Positions 1 through 9,239 of a DNA stretch of 64,000 nt are shown here, piece by piece; position 1 is the stretch's first letter, and every line of letters starts with the position of its first letter. Below the pieces are notes generated by a model that saw only the letters and a list, made by a program, of their open reading frames with translations, was not told the origin of the DNA and made no database searches. The DNA comes from a bacterium (lineage in GTDB: Bacteria; Krumholzibacteriota; Krumholzibacteriia; LZORAL124-64-63), in NCBI GenBank assembly GCA_016703265.1, contig JADJCK010000009.1, forward strand, positions 62,001 to 126,000. The letters are read 5' to 3'. The translations under genes and the position numbers were made by a program.

Positions 1-2351
1 GAATTGCGCAGTCTTGGGAGCAGGGCCAGCGCCTCCTCGTCTCCGACGACGGCACTGCGCAAGTTCGCCGCGGCCACAGGGCTGGCGGTAACCGTGACAA
101 CATCTGTTCCTTCCGCCGCCATGGCGGCCCGCTGGGAAGGCGTATACGGCGGGTCGCCAATAAGTAGCGCCCTGCTGACAGCCGCTTGACGGTCGTCCGT
201 TGAAGAGGCCCCCGTGCTTTCCTCGTGCAGCCAAGTGTAGATCGTCGATGAGGGGGCGTAGGAAATTGAAAAGGCGTCCAAAAGCGGGCGACCAAGCTCG
301 TCGACCAGCGCTTCGACCGGAATGGTGGCCATCGCACCGGTTGGAACGACGACCAGGGCCTCAATGCCGCTTAGAGCCGGAAGAACGGGTTGAACGCGGG
401 CTGCGGAAAATGCGGCAACGATTGTGTCCGAGTTGCCTGCGTGGTCGAGCGCGTCGTAGCAGGCACGAGCTTGGTCAAAGGGCGATGGGGACTTCGTCCC
501 GGCGAACCCGGGCAGCTGTACCCAGGCGACAGGTCCCCGGCTGCGTATCACGTAGACCCAGGACACGAATGTGCCTTTTCTGATCTCGAAATCGAGCCAG
601 CCCACGATTGCCTGCTTGTCGCCAAGGGCCGCTTGCACGCGCGGCAGGGGGTAGCTCTGGCCTTCGGCGATCGGATACCTTAAGGCCATGGCCTGCCTGA
701 ACTCGCTCAGGTGGGACTCGGCGGACAGCAACTCGAGCCGGGTCGCCTCCTCCCGTTGCATGGACTCAGGCGTGCTGTCGATATGTGCGGCTCTGATAAG
801 AGCCTCTAACCTCGGCTCGAGCTCAATGACCGCCCGTTCCAAGCCGTCCTCGATAGCCGTTTCCGATTCCGTCAATGGACGCCGCCTGGCTGCCACGAGC
901 AGATCAGCCAGTGCCCGGCCGCAGGATTTCTCCATCGCCGGCCAGGCCTTTTCGAACGCACCACTGGACAGCGATGCTATCGCCAGACTCGGGTAGGGCG
1001 ATTCTTGGAACGTGGCGCGGGCGGTGCTTCGGCCAACCAGCAGCCGAGCGGATTCGAAGCGACCAGCCGCGTCGGCCAGAATGATTGCAGCGCTGTCGGG
1101 ATGACCAGTTGACAGGTAGAGCCCCGCAAGATTGACGAGACTATGCACCACATCGGGATGGTCCGGGTTCAAGGTCCTTTCCCTTATAGCCAGTGCGCGC
1201 CTGTACAGCGGTTCGGCTTGCTCGAAATGGCCCTGGGCGTCGTGAAGTTGCGCGAGGTTGTTCAGGGCCAAAGCCACGTCGCGATGAACCGGGCCGAGGG
1301 ACTTTTCCAGGATCGCGAGCGAGCGGATATGGAGAGTCATGGCCTGGTCGTACTGGCCCTGGGCGGCGTACAGAAGTGCCAGGTTTCCGAGATCACCCGC
1401 CAAATACGGATGATCCGGCCTGAGGGTCTTCTCGTCTATCGCCAGCGCTCGCCTGTAAAATGGCTCGGCTTGTACATAATGGCCCTGGGTGGCGTGTAGC
1501 AGTGCGAGATTGTTCAGGCCCGTGGCCACGGCGAGCGAATCCGGGTCGCCGGCCGTCTCGCGGATCATCAGCGACCGCTTAAAAAGGGGCTCGGCTCGTG
1601 CGTATTGACCTTGATTGAAGTAGGCGAGCGCGAGACCGTTCAAGGTAGTGGCCACATCGGGATGGTCTGGGCCGAGAGCCGTCTCACGGATGAACATCGC
1701 ACGCCTGTGAAGCGGCTCACCGAGCGCGTACCGGCCTTGGTCGGCGTACAGTAGCGCGAGGTTGTTCATGTCTGTTGCTACATCGGGATGATGCGGGCCG
1801 AGAACAACCTCCTCAATCGCCAGCGCGCGCCTATAGAGCGGCTCGGCATCTTTGTACTGTCCCTGAGTAGAGTACAAGAGCGCGAGATTGTTCCAGCATG
1901 TGGCGACCTTTGGGTGATCGGGCCCCAACAGCCGTGTGTAGATTTCAAGTTGTCTCTCCGTTAGTGCTACCGCTTCGCCGTAATGGGCTTGACCGTAAAG
2001 ATCCCCGACGAGCCACAGCAAACTGTCCGCTTCTGCAAAGGCGAGCTGACCCTCCCGTGACAACCCGGCGACCGTCGTCATAGTTGCCAGGATCTGCTGC
2101 GCGTCTGTGATTTCGTACGGGAGCGCAGTCGAATCTTGACTCACTACCGCCATAAATCTCTCGGCCAGAATTCGTGCTTCTGCATAGCGTGCCTGGGACT
2201 GCAACGTGCCAACGCTGTCCTGAAGCGCGGCGCGCCCAGTGATCTCGCTTTGTGCGCTTGCGATCACCGGGCAGAGCTGCAATACCGTTGCCAGCCAAGA
2301 CATGGCGAGACGGGACCGTTGACGGCGGATTGGCTTGGGGCAATGGCGCAC
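1..2351 (-). CDS. TPR-CHAT protein, C-terminus cut by window edge
   Basis: The reading frame is open from a GTG at 2351 to the left edge (about 783 codons). I chose GTG because an AGAGGAG lies 6 nt upstream and it gives a basic, hydrophobic signal-like N-terminus ending near VIASAQS. An internal ATG at 2303 is the alternative start. After about 110 residues come seven 42-residue kinesin-light-chain-type TPRs (repeated pattern GPDHPDVAT..NNLALLY..QG.Y..AEPLYRRALAI). Then follows a CHAT (caspase-like) region with VVVPTGAMATIPVEALVD and LLIGDPPYTPSQ. The catalytic His and Cys of CHAT proteases would lie beyond position 1, so activity cannot be judged. It is the last gene of a sigma/anti-sigma operon, which suggests a proteolytic role in that signalling path (inference). 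Family assignment is firm; function is not. Confidence 0.88.
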   Translation of the reverse strand, partial: MRHCPKPIRRQRSRLAMSWLATVLQLCPVIASAQSEITGRAALQDSVGTLQSQARYAEARILAERFMAVVSQDSTALPYEITDAQQILATMTTVAGLSREGQLAFAEADSLLWLVGDLYGQAHYGEAVALTERQLEIYTRLLGPDHPKVATCWNNLALLYSTQGQYKDAEPLYRRALAIEEVVLGPHHPDVATDMNNLALLYADQGRYALGEPLHRRAMFIRETALGPDHPDVATTLNGLALAYFNQGQYARAEPLFKRSLMIRETAGDPDSLAVATGLNNLALLHATQGHYVQAEPFYRRALAIDEKTLRPDHPYLAGDLGNLALLYAAQGQYDQAMTLHIRSLAILEKSLGPVHRDVALALNNLAQLHDAQGHFEQAEPLYRRALAIRERTLNPDHPDVVHSLVNLAGLYLSTGHPDSAAIILADAAGRFESARLLVGRSTARATFQESPYPSLAIASLSSGAFEKAWPAMEKSCGRALADLLVAARRRPLTESETAIEDGLERAVIELEPRLEALIRAAHIDSTPESMQREEATRLELLSAESHLSEFRQAMALRYPIAEGQSYPLPRVQAALGDKQAIVGWLDFEIRKGTFVSWVYVIRSRGPVAWVQLPGFAGTKSPSPFDQARACYDALDHAGNSDTIVAAFSAARVQPVLPALSGIEALVVVPTGAMATIPVEALVDELGRPLLDAFSISYAPSSTIYTWLHEESTGASSTDDRQAAVSRALLIGDPPYTPSQRAAMAAEGTDVVTVTASPVAAANLRSAVVGDEEALALLPRLRN

Positions 2352-2575
2352 ACTGGTCTCCTCTGAAGTCCAAAGATCGCCCGGCCCGCCTATGCTGACC
2401 GCTTCATGGCTGGCGACATCTCGAGTATCCAAACCAAATCACCGGCATCGCGCATCAAGACACACATTGGGCACACAGCAAGACGGGACAAATCCCACCA
2501 CAATCTTGTCGTTCCGGATTCGGCCTGGTCGCCGATTCCCAAGACTCAGTCGCCGGACCTTTCCGTCATCAGGAA

Positions 2576-3580
2576 CTATGAGGCCACACTGTCCGCCGGG
2601 GCGCCATTTGAGGGGAGGATGCGAATTCTCAATGTGTAGGCGCCAGGGCTCGGCGTCTTTTCCCCCGGGATGAAGGAAATGACCGTTTGTCCGTGCAGAT
2701 CTGCGAGCATGGTCTTCATCTGTGCTACCGCGCTGCCGTCTGGGCCAATCAACATAATCCATGTTGGAGAGTCAGCCGGATAGTCCGGAATGGGGTCGGG
2801 AATGCGCAGTGTAAGCGTTTCACCGGGTCGGGGAAGGGGTGTCGGCTGAGGCTCAGCCTGATCGGGACCAGCGCCGCGAGTAGTGCCCGTGGCCGCCACC
2901 ACCACCGTCAGCGCCAGTCGCGAACTCTGAGCGAGCGACGGGCCTCGCGATGATATCGGCTCCTTGGGCGGGGTGGATATTGGGGGTGGCTGAGCCAAGC
3001 CCGGATCACTAACGACGGCGATTTCCCGTGTTTCCGCCGGCCCAACCGGTAGGTCGCGCTCGGCGACGGGCGCCGGATTGCGCAAGATCAAGAGGGCGAG
3101 AGCCGCCGCCGTCGCTGTCGTTGCCCAACCACCGAGGAGCCATGGCTTCCATTCGCCGGCCAGCCACCGATTGCGCTCCCTGTCCTTGCGGCGATCGGCC
3201 CATGGCCGCGGTTCCGCGCCAGCCAGATCGGCCGCCGGCGCGAGGACAGGCTCAAACCCTAGGACGGCGAGATCACCGCGGCAATCTGCACAGCGCTCAA
3301 GATGGCGTTGCACCATCGCCCGCTCGAGCCCCCTCAGAAGCCCGCTAGCCGTAACCCAGGTGGCCATGATCGCGGCCGGTATATGAGAGCCATCTTCCGC
3401 CTCGAAGGGCGCCTCCACCACGAGGCGAAGACACTCAGAGCACGGCTCACAGATTTCCAGATGGTCGCGCAGAGTCTCTTCTTCGGCCTCGTTCAGCAAC
3501 CCCGCTGCGAACGGCGCCATTCGCTTCAGGGCCCAGACGTGGACATCGTCCTGCGAATCGTCGCGACGCGAACGGTTCAT
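2576..3580 (-). CDS. membrane anti-sigma-like protein with two zinc-finger motifs
   Basis: 334 residues. The start is the ATG at 3580, whose first bases overlap the sigma gene's stop codon (ATGA), a sign of translational coupling; the frame stays open further upstream but only inside the sigma gene. Two HxxxCxxC motifs are visible, HLEICEPC and HLERCADC, typical of zinc-binding anti-sigma (zf-HC2/ZAS) domains. A single membrane helix follows (WLLGGWATTATAAALALLIL), then a Pro-rich linker and an outer domain with PGETLTLRIPDP and GAYTLRIRILP, which reads as a beta-sandwich. By analogy with known families it would hold the ECF sigma factor at the inner membrane through the cytoplasmic fingers. 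Having two fingers in one protein is less usual. It may be the substrate of the downstream CHAT protein, but this is inference. Confidence 0.8.
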   Translation of the reverse strand: MNRSRRDDSQDDVHVWALKRMAPFAAGLLNEAEEETLRDHLEICEPCSECLRLVVEAPFEAEDGSHIPAAIMATWVTASGLLRGLERAMVQRHLERCADCRGDLAVLGFEPVLAPAADLAGAEPRPWADRRKDRERNRWLAGEWKPWLLGGWATTATAAALALLILRNPAPVAERDLPVGPAETREIAVVSDPGLAQPPPISTPPKEPISSRGPSLAQSSRLALTVVVAATGTTRGAGPDQAEPQPTPLPRPGETLTLRIPDPIPDYPADSPTWIMLIGPDGSAVAQMKTMLADLHGQTVISFIPGEKTPSPGAYTLRIRILPSNGAPADSVAS

Positions 3581-4134
3581 ACCCACTCCCAGCCCCAGCT
3601 GGCGTCCTTGCGTGCGGAAGCCCGCAGAAGGGCCCGGCAGCGGCTCCACTGCTGGCGCACGGCGGTGTGCGGCCGCCCGAGATCCTGGGCCACGACCAGC
3701 CAGTCCCGGTTCGCGAAATAGTGGCGCGCCAACTCCAGGCAACCCGAGTTGTTCTCTTGGAAGAACTCCAACACGGTGAACCGCAAACGCTCAAGACAGG
3801 GAACCGGGTGATCTTCAGGCGAGAAAGCGAGGCCCGGGTGATCGGGCTGTTCATGTGGGTCGACGGTGGGGCCATCCCGCGTGATCCGCCGGCTGCGCAG
3901 GAAATCCACGACGGTTCGCTCGGCAATGGTCTCCATCAGACCCTCTAGGTTGTGCACTGTATCGCGGCGCGCGGCTCGCAGAACGCGGACCAGTGCCTCC
4001 TGCGTCAGATCATCCAATGTCGCGTGGTCTTCTCGGAACAGCTTGCGCGCCAGTCGCCGGGAGAGAAATCCACGGGCCTGCTCCCAGTTGACCTGAGGCT
4101 CCTCCGGCGTTTCGCGGTTCTCTGTCTCGCTCAC
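3577..4134 (-). CDS. ECF-type RNA polymerase sigma factor
   Basis: 185 residues from a GTG at 4134 that has GGGAG eight nt upstream; the frame is open further upstream but without a good ribosome site. Region 2 is visible as DDLTQEALVRVLRAARR followed by ERTVVDFLRSRR. Region 4 is visible as NRDWLVVAQDLGRPHTAVRQ followed by a basic helix, the helix-turn-helix that reads the -35 element. The size fits the ECF group. It is first in the sigma / zinc-finger / TPR-CHAT operon and overlaps the next gene by an ATGA. The regulon is unknown. I saw no convincing autoregulated promoter in the 370 bases upstream. Confidence 0.85.
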   Translation of the reverse strand: MSETENRETPEEPQVNWEQARGFLSRRLARKLFREDHATLDDLTQEALVRVLRAARRDTVHNLEGLMETIAERTVVDFLRSRRITRDGPTVDPHEQPDHPGLAFSPEDHPVPCLERLRFTVLEFFQENNSGCLELARHYFANRDWLVVAQDLGRPHTAVRQQWSRCRALLRASARKDASWGWEWV

Positions 4135-4501
4135 CGATGTTCTCCCTGTCGAGACCCCAGCCCCTGACGGCCAGCAGGGCCGCCATCGAGCCGCGCACCA
4201 TCCTATCAGGTTGTTTTTGGACAGACAAGACCAATACACTCCACGCTGCTCGGCGGCGAGCACTCTCATCGCTTTTCTTCCCAGAGTTGCCGCAAGATTC
4301 AGCCGTGAAACGCCAGGGCGGCGACTTCCAGGCCATGCCAACGCAAACCGTTAACAGGTCCGGCGATGGCCAACCAACCAGTGGCCACCGAGGATATCCA
4401 GCCACCGGAACTTCCAGCAGGTTGATGGCCCCTGATTACCTCGCGCCCGATAGCCTCCAGTGAATCCGGCCCCACCGAGAGGTCGGAAAATACCGCAATC
4501 T
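4135..4501. other. intergenic region, no gene seen
   Basis: 367 bases between the sigma operon (leftward) and the end of the next leftward gene. It must hold the sigma operon promoter, but I could not pick out one clear -35/-10 pair. No convincing coding frame or hairpin. Confidence 0.6.
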
Positions 4502-5125
4502 TCAGCGATACAGTGCCTTAACAGACGACCACGAATGATGCTCCACCGGCGTGGCACACTCAAGGGAGACCTTGAGCCCAAGATCGACATCTTGGCCGTT
4601 CTCATCGAGGATCTCCAACCAATCTGGGTCAAAGGCGCGGAAATGTGCCTTGCCGCCTGCATAGGCGCTGGAGCTGTCGCCGAGCCACTCGACATAGATC
4701 CAAGGAGATTCCGTGGTGTGCATTGCGACGGCCAGCGTCTGGCCCGGGGTGACCCAAATATCGGCATCAGAAATGTCCAGGGCGACGTCCTGCGGCGCGC
4801 CCAGGTCGGCGAGGTAAACGAACCACTCTGCCAAGGGCTCATGCGGCACAATAGAGCCGGATACAGCACGGGTTGAGTAGACGCTGACTACCAGCGGACC
4901 CGAAAGCGCGCCAACCACGGCAACGCGCATTTCAAGGCTCGCGATGCGGCCGCCCAATTGGCAGGTGATCGTCTGGGATACTTCGGTTTCGGGGGCGATC
5001 GCCACACCTGCGGTTGCCTCCGTCTCGATGGCTTGGTCCAGACAGTCGTTGGCCATCGAGACACCGTGCAAGATCACGAAGCAGATCGCAGATGCCACAA
5101 TGACCCGAGAGATCGGGAGTTTCAT
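4502..5125 (-). CDS. small exported protein with C-terminal SWSSVKALYR tail
   Basis: 207 residues from the ATG at 5125, which has AAGGAGAG about 7 nt upstream; the longer frame upstream lacks such a site. The N-terminus is a clear Sec signal peptide (MKLPISRVIVASAICFVILH, cleaved near VSMA). The mature part is beta-rich and I do not recognise it: two short Cys-bearing segments, and DADIWVTPGQTLAVAM resembles domains that describe displayed attributes. The last residues, HHSWSSVKALYR, match the short tail ending four other exported proteins in this window (23161, 26677, 31719, 62257), though this copy is the least conserved (SS where others have G-x). Exported protein of unknown function. Confidence 0.7.
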   Translation of the reverse strand: MKLPISRVIVASAICFVILHGVSMANDCLDQAIETEATAGVAIAPETEVSQTITCQLGGRIASLEMRVAVVGALSGPLVVSVYSTRAVSGSIVPHEPLAEWFVYLADLGAPQDVALDISDADIWVTPGQTLAVAMHTTESPWIYVEWLGDSSSAYAGGKAHFRAFDPDWLEILDENGQDVDLGLKVSLECATPVEHHSWSSVKALYR

Positions 5126-5646
5126 AGTCTCTCTCCTTCGGTGGGCAGGTTTCGATCGCGCGTCTCTCGCGCGTGCCTGCGTGGACTCGGGAAACGCTCT
5201 CCCTGACAGAGACTCATGTCGTTGGTCCAATGCGGTTGTGACAATCTTGGATGGCGCCGTGTTCTTGCGACAGGTATCGAATCTCGGCGATACTGGAGCG
5301 TGGCCCTGCTGTTCAGGAATGCTGCCGATGGAGCATGAGTGGGGCTGGGGTCAGTTCAATGATTGGAATTCACCGGCTCTACTGGGGGGGGGCAATAGAC
5401 GCCCGACGCACCCTGAATCCCCGCAATCTGAACGCCAATTATCAGCATGTCACATGCGCTCGGCCAAGCCAGCGCGCCATTTGTCGCGACATCGCGCCAA
5501 CGTGGTTCGCGAGGCTTGGCTCATCTTGTCGCACTTACAGCGACTCAGATGTCACACCGCAGGAGCCTCCGCGACCTTTGGGGTGTGAGGTCAGATGCCT
5601 TCGCGGCGTTTGAGGTGCCCCCTGGATCCAGAGAAAGTGAAGTAAA
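5126..5646. other. divergent intergenic region, no gene seen
   Basis: About 520 bases between a leftward and a rightward gene, so it must hold both promoters. It contains a run of G near 5388-5396. I found no convincing coding frame. Confidence 0.5.
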
Positions 5647-6201
5647 ATGAAGCTCGCAACAATCGTGAAGGCCGCGTCGATTGTCATCATGGCCGGCTCC
5701 GTATCCATAATGGCGGGGTGCGGCGGCGACGTCATTGCTCCCTCTCCCCCCGTGCCGTCGGCGACGGGAAGCATGGCGGCGGCAATTGATGGTCAACTCT
5801 GCTCAAATGTGAGCCAATCGCCACCTCAGGCACAACTTGTCTCGCAAGGAGGCCTCTCGTCACTCAGCATCGTCGGGCTTCTCTTTGCGCCCACCGGACA
5901 GTTGGTGGGTACGATGTTCCTTGAGTTGGGCGGACCTATTGAATTGGGCTCCTATGACCTCACCCGTGACGCCATCAATGCAGATCAACCTGGAAACGCA
6001 GGATGGCTCTTCCTTGAATCGAGGGCCACGCTGTGGGGTACAAACGAGACCCACGTAGGAGTGGTGACGATCACAAGATTGGATATCGCGGGCCTCCTTG
6101 TTGAGGGCACATTCAGCTTCGACGGGATCAGCCCGGAGACTGGTGCATTGAAGTCCGTTCGGCAGGGGACGTTCTCGGCGCCGCTCGTGATTGCTGAGTG
6201 A
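5647..6201 (+). CDS. predicted lipoprotein, DUF6252-like
   Basis: 184 residues. The N-terminus is a lipoprotein signal with lipobox SIMAGC (Cys about residue 25), so it should be lipid-anchored in the envelope. The body starts with SMAAAIDGQLCS and has GLLFAPTGQLVGTMFLEL, IELGSYDLT and GTFSFDG, an arrangement like the DUF6252 family of small beta-sandwich lipoproteins (family call from memory). The ribosome site (GAAGT) is weak. It stands alone. No enzyme motif is visible. Immediately downstream are mobile-element remnants. Confidence 0.65.
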   Translation: MKLATIVKAASIVIMAGSVSIMAGCGGDVIAPSPPVPSATGSMAAAIDGQLCSNVSQSPPQAQLVSQGGLSSLSIVGLLFAPTGQLVGTMFLELGGPIELGSYDLTRDAINADQPGNAGWLFLESRATLWGTNETHVGVVTITRLDIAGLLVEGTFSFDGISPETGALKSVRQGTFSAPLVIAE

Positions 6202-6214
6202 ATCCTGTGATGGG

Positions 6215-6290
6215 GCCGCAACTGCGCCGCCAGTACGGCCGGCGGCGTGAGCAGCTCTCTGATGTGAGCGAGGATCTGCGAGACGCAGGA
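6215..6290 (-). mobile_element. IS91-family transposase C-terminal remnant
   Basis: Read on the minus strand this encodes SQILAHIRELLTPPAV, close to the ILTHIGEPTQAPAVMPA segment near the C-terminus of the IS91-like transposase at 6540-7958. It is a short scrap of a second copy in the opposite direction. The edges are approximate. Confidence 0.45.
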
Positions 6291-6353
6291 CCGGCAGTGG
6301 TCCCCACCTTGCAATGACGATTCTGATTCGTGCTACGCGAAGGCCGCCGGCGT

Positions 6354-6377
6354 GAGAGTTGCGCCGGCGCAACTCTC
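6354..6377. repeat. 24-bp perfect palindrome built on TTGCGCCGGCGCAA
   Basis: Perfect palindrome GAGAGTT-GCGCCGGCGC-AACTCTC. Its 14-bp core recurs in intergenic sites elsewhere in the window (19952, 23014, 31701, 33424; a variant at 6411). Confidence 0.8.
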
Positions 6378-6410
6378 TCGCAGTCACAATATCTCACAGG
6401 TGCGCCGCAT

Positions 6411-6424
6411 TTGTGCCGGCGCAA
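6411..6424. repeat. TTGYGCCGGCGCAA repeat copy (near-palindrome)
   Basis: TTGTGCCGGCGCAA, one mismatch from the perfect 14-bp palindrome, 57 bases after the 24-bp copy. Confidence 0.6.
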
Positions 6425-6539
6425 CTGCCAACCGGCATCACCGCCTCCCACCGCCGCATGGCATTTGGGAGCGCTCGTGCCCGCTGCAGCCTGTCCACAG
6501 CCGGCGACAGCCCCGGCCGCGCGCGCCTACCGCCCGCGA

Positions 6540-7958
6540 CGTCCGGCCGCTACGCTGCTGCACGAACTGGTGCGCACCAATCTCGAGACCTGGCTGGCCA
6601 CGGCCGCCGAGCGCGACGAGTACGGCAGCGGCGTGCCGCTCCACGTGGCGGCCGCGCTGCGCAACTACCTGAAGTGCGGCATCCTGGCCCACGGTTTTGC
6701 CCGTGTTTACTGCGGCAACTGCCGCACCGACTTCATGGTCACCTTCTCGTGCAAGGGCGCGACCTGTGCCCGTCGCGCGCCACGCGCCGCATGGTCGACG
6801 TCTCTGCCAATATGGTCGACCAGGTGCTGCCCCGCGTGCGGCACCGGCAGTGGGTGCTGTCGATGCCCAAGCGCGTCAGGTGGCACCTGCGGCACAAGCC
6901 GGAGGTGGTCAGCGGCCTTCTGACGATCTTCCTGCGCGCGGTCGAGACCACACTCAGGCAGCGCAGCCCCGGCGCGCCGCCTGACGCCCGCTTCGGCGCC
7001 GTGGCATTCGTGCATCGGTTCGGCAGCTATCTCAACAGCCACGTCCATTCCCGACCTATTGCATGTGCTGGTGAAAGACGGCGTGTTCAGCGCGGGCGAG
7101 GGCGGCGAGGCGGTTCTCCACCCGGCGCTCGATCTGGAACGGAAAGACATCGGGGCGGTACAAGCAAAGATGCGCCACCGCCGCCTGCGCTGGCTGCACC
7201 GCCACGGCCACCTCGACGACGACGCCCTCCATGTCCTGGACAGCAGTGACCACGCCGGCGGCTGGTCGGTCGACGCCTCGGTGACATTTCCAGATTGGGA
7301 CCGCCACGGCCTCGAGCGGCGGGCACGTGACTGCGCACGGCCGCCGCTCAGTCAGGAGCGGCTTGGCCGTCTCAACGAACAGACCCTGGTCTACAGCCTG
7401 CGCCGCCCGACCGTCGACGGTCGCACCGAACTGCAGCTGTCCTCGCTCGAACTGCTGGACCTGCTGGCCCAACTCGTGACCCCGCCCAGGTTGCGCAAGC
7501 ACCGCTACTGCGGCGTGCTGGCGCCGAACGCGGCGCTGCGCGAGGCGGTGACGGCTTCGGCCGGGCCGGCGGGCGTGACGCTGCAGTTGCTGGAGCAGGC
7601 GCGTGCGAGCATGGGGCTGCCATCGGCTTCGCCCGCTGAGCCCAACCCTCCATCACCGCTGTCGCCTCTCCGCCGCGCTGCTGCCCGCTGCTGGGCGCTG
7701 CTGCTGGTGCGAATCTACGAATGCCTCCCTTTGCGATGCCCGAAGTGCGGCGATCCGATGCGCACCATCGCCTTCGTGCTGGACCGCACGACGATCGAGC
7801 GGATCCTCACGCACATCGGCGAACCGACGCAAGCGCCAGCGGTGATGCCGGCGCGTTCGCCACCGCAGCTCGCGTTCGGGTTCGACCAGACAGTCGCGAC
7901 CGCGGAATGGCCGGAGATGGACCAGACGGCAGGGCAGCCGGCGGACGACTGGGAGTGA
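6540..7958 (+). pseudogene. IS91-family transposase, frameshifted
   Basis: Three consecutive reading frames together give one IS91-type (Y2/HUH) transposase. The first holds LLHELVRTNLETWLA, YLKCGILAHGFARVYC and the zinc-ribbon start CGNCRTDF...FSCKGATC. After a shift near 6770 comes MVDQVLPRVRHRQWVLSMPK and FVHRFGSYLNSHVHS (the HUH-like region). After a second shift near 7050 comes the long C-terminal part with TPPRLRKHRYCGVLAP, RCPKCGDPMRTIAFV and ILTHIGEPTQAP. Two frameshifts and a degraded HUH segment mean it is unlikely to be active unless the indels are sequencing errors. It is the fullest of several IS91 copies here and forms the left part of the 6.2-12 kb island. Confidence 0.8.
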
Positions 7959-8157
7959 TCCCGTCACAGAGAAACGGGAGCGGTCCGCAGCTTCGGCAGC
8001 GCGGCGGATGGGAGCGTGTGCGAGCGGAGCGGCGAGAAGGGCGCTGTGCGAGCCGATAACGGGGGCCAGGCGGGGATTGGGGGCAGGTCGATTGACTTTC
8101 GGGGCGGGGGTGAGAGATACTCAATGGGTGTCCGACGGTATCTCGGGGCGGCGGCGA

Positions 8158-8187
8158 GGGGAATGGTGGTTGATCTTTCTATTCCCC
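8158..8187 (+). repeat. putative 3-prime end hairpin of the IS91-like element
   Basis: GGGGAAT and ATTCCCC form a perfect 7-bp inverted repeat around an 16-nt loop containing GGTGGTT and TTTCT. A similar GG.ATGG[TC]GGTT string occurs in the IS91 scraps near 26390 and 30110, suggesting a conserved element terminus. Element end assignment is inference. Confidence 0.35.
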
Positions 8188-8209
8188 GAGGAAGGTAGCA
8201 AGGAATATT

Positions 8210-9184
8210 ATGAACCCGGAAGGGAAAGTCAGTATTAACGCATTTCCAAATTTCGCGCGGCTTCTCCGTGAAGCCATCCTCCTGCGCCCGTCACTCTATC
8301 AGCTGGAGAGGGATCCGAATGGCTGGTGTCCAGTGGATGCCGTAATTTGGGAGCTAAAGCGCGAAGCGCCGGAACTGCGGAGTTTGAATATGGAGATGCT
8401 GATAGCTGCGGGGCGCAGCGCATTTCCTCACGCGTTTGAGTTGAGTGATGACAAGATCCGACTTGTTGGCTCGGCGGCTAGTTCTCCGGGTGAAGCAGCT
8501 ATCACGGCGCCCCGGTTTATTTATGCCGCGTCAAGTTCGGAAGATCTGGATGAAGTACTCCAGAATGGATTACGCCCCTTGCCCTACAGATCGAGCGTCC
8601 ATCTCTTTGACACACCAGAGGAGGCTAGGGAGGTTGCGGGCCGCATGTCCCATCGGCCGGTTGTTCTGCAGATCGCGGTGGACGGTATTGTCGATGCTGG
8701 TTTGAGAATCTCTACGGTTGATGGTCGTGAATGGCTTTCAGAGGCGCTGCCCGCGCACCTGGTAACATGTACCCGCGATAAAAGCGCTCTGCCGTTCGCC
8801 GACCCCTTTATTGGCCCATCTGGAGTGGACGTAGGCTTGCTCCCGGATAACAAGCTTCCCTCCTGGTTTCGTTACCCTCCTGAATTTCTGAATCTAGCAG
8901 GCGAGATCTCCGCGCGACTGAGAAGGTGGTGCATGCTCAAGGAAGAAGATTTGGCTTTCTGGAAATCCGGCCTGGAGGAGCGATATCCGGAACGTAAGGT
9001 GATCCCCTTCGCCCGCAGTGTAGACTCTGATGATATTGCATGCTGGGATTACAACTATCCAGGTAAGGTTCTAATAGTTCACGATTTCGCATCCTCCGGC
9101 TGGGAGCATGAGAAAACATACGAGAGTTTCCCAGCCTGGTTGATGGCCGAGGAGGGGCTCAACGCAGACACTTTTGGCAGGTAA
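8210..9184 (+). CDS. KptA/Tpt1-like domain fused to a SUKH (SMI1/KNR4) domain
   Basis: 324 residues; AAGGA five nt before the ATG. Residues ~15-190 follow the order of RNA 2'-phosphotransferase (KptA/Tpt1): a winged-helix-like part with GWCPVDAVIWELK (39-50), HAFELSDDKIRLV (74-86), IYAASSSEDLDEVLQNGL (104-121), RSSVHLFDTPEEAREVAGRM (127-146) and GREWLSEALPAHLV (172-185). Several catalytic signatures of KptA are absent: the early RH is RP, the QGHS stretch is lost and YHGT is YAAS. So it is probably divergent or inactive as a phosphotransferase. Residues ~215-315 match SUKH/SMI1-KNR4 proteins: ERYPERKVIPFARSVDSDDI and VLIVHDFASSGWEHEK. SUKH domains often act as toxin-immunity proteins. Base composition is lower in GC than its neighbours, and it sits beside IS91 debris, so recent transfer is likely. 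Confidence 0.65.
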   Translation: MNPEGKVSINAFPNFARLLREAILLRPSLYQLERDPNGWCPVDAVIWELKREAPELRSLNMEMLIAAGRSAFPHAFELSDDKIRLVGSAASSPGEAAITAPRFIYAASSSEDLDEVLQNGLRPLPYRSSVHLFDTPEEAREVAGRMSHRPVVLQIAVDGIVDAGLRISTVDGREWLSEALPAHLVTCTRDKSALPFADPFIGPSGVDVGLLPDNKLPSWFRYPPEFLNLAGEISARLRRWCMLKEEDLAFWKSGLEERYPERKVIPFARSVDSDDIACWDYNYPGKVLIVHDFASSGWEHEKTYESFPAWLMAEEGLNADTFGR

Positions 9185-9239
9185 CTGCTGACTCTCGAGT
9201 AGATTCCTTCCATGGGGCAGGCTGTCAAGACACATCTCT

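Noticed and set aside
390..2366. Many plus-strand open frames over the left 2.4 kb
   Set aside because: They lie opposite the continuous TPR-CHAT frame and show no family sequence; GC-rich DNA keeps the other frames open.
1..4134. CRISPR type III-E (Craspase) locus
   Set aside because: The TPR-CHAT and sigma genes recall it, but there is no repeat array and no gRAMP or Cas gene in view.
5385..5398. G-run as a phase-variable tract
   Set aside because: It is in an intergenic region and no promoter spacing could be tied to it.
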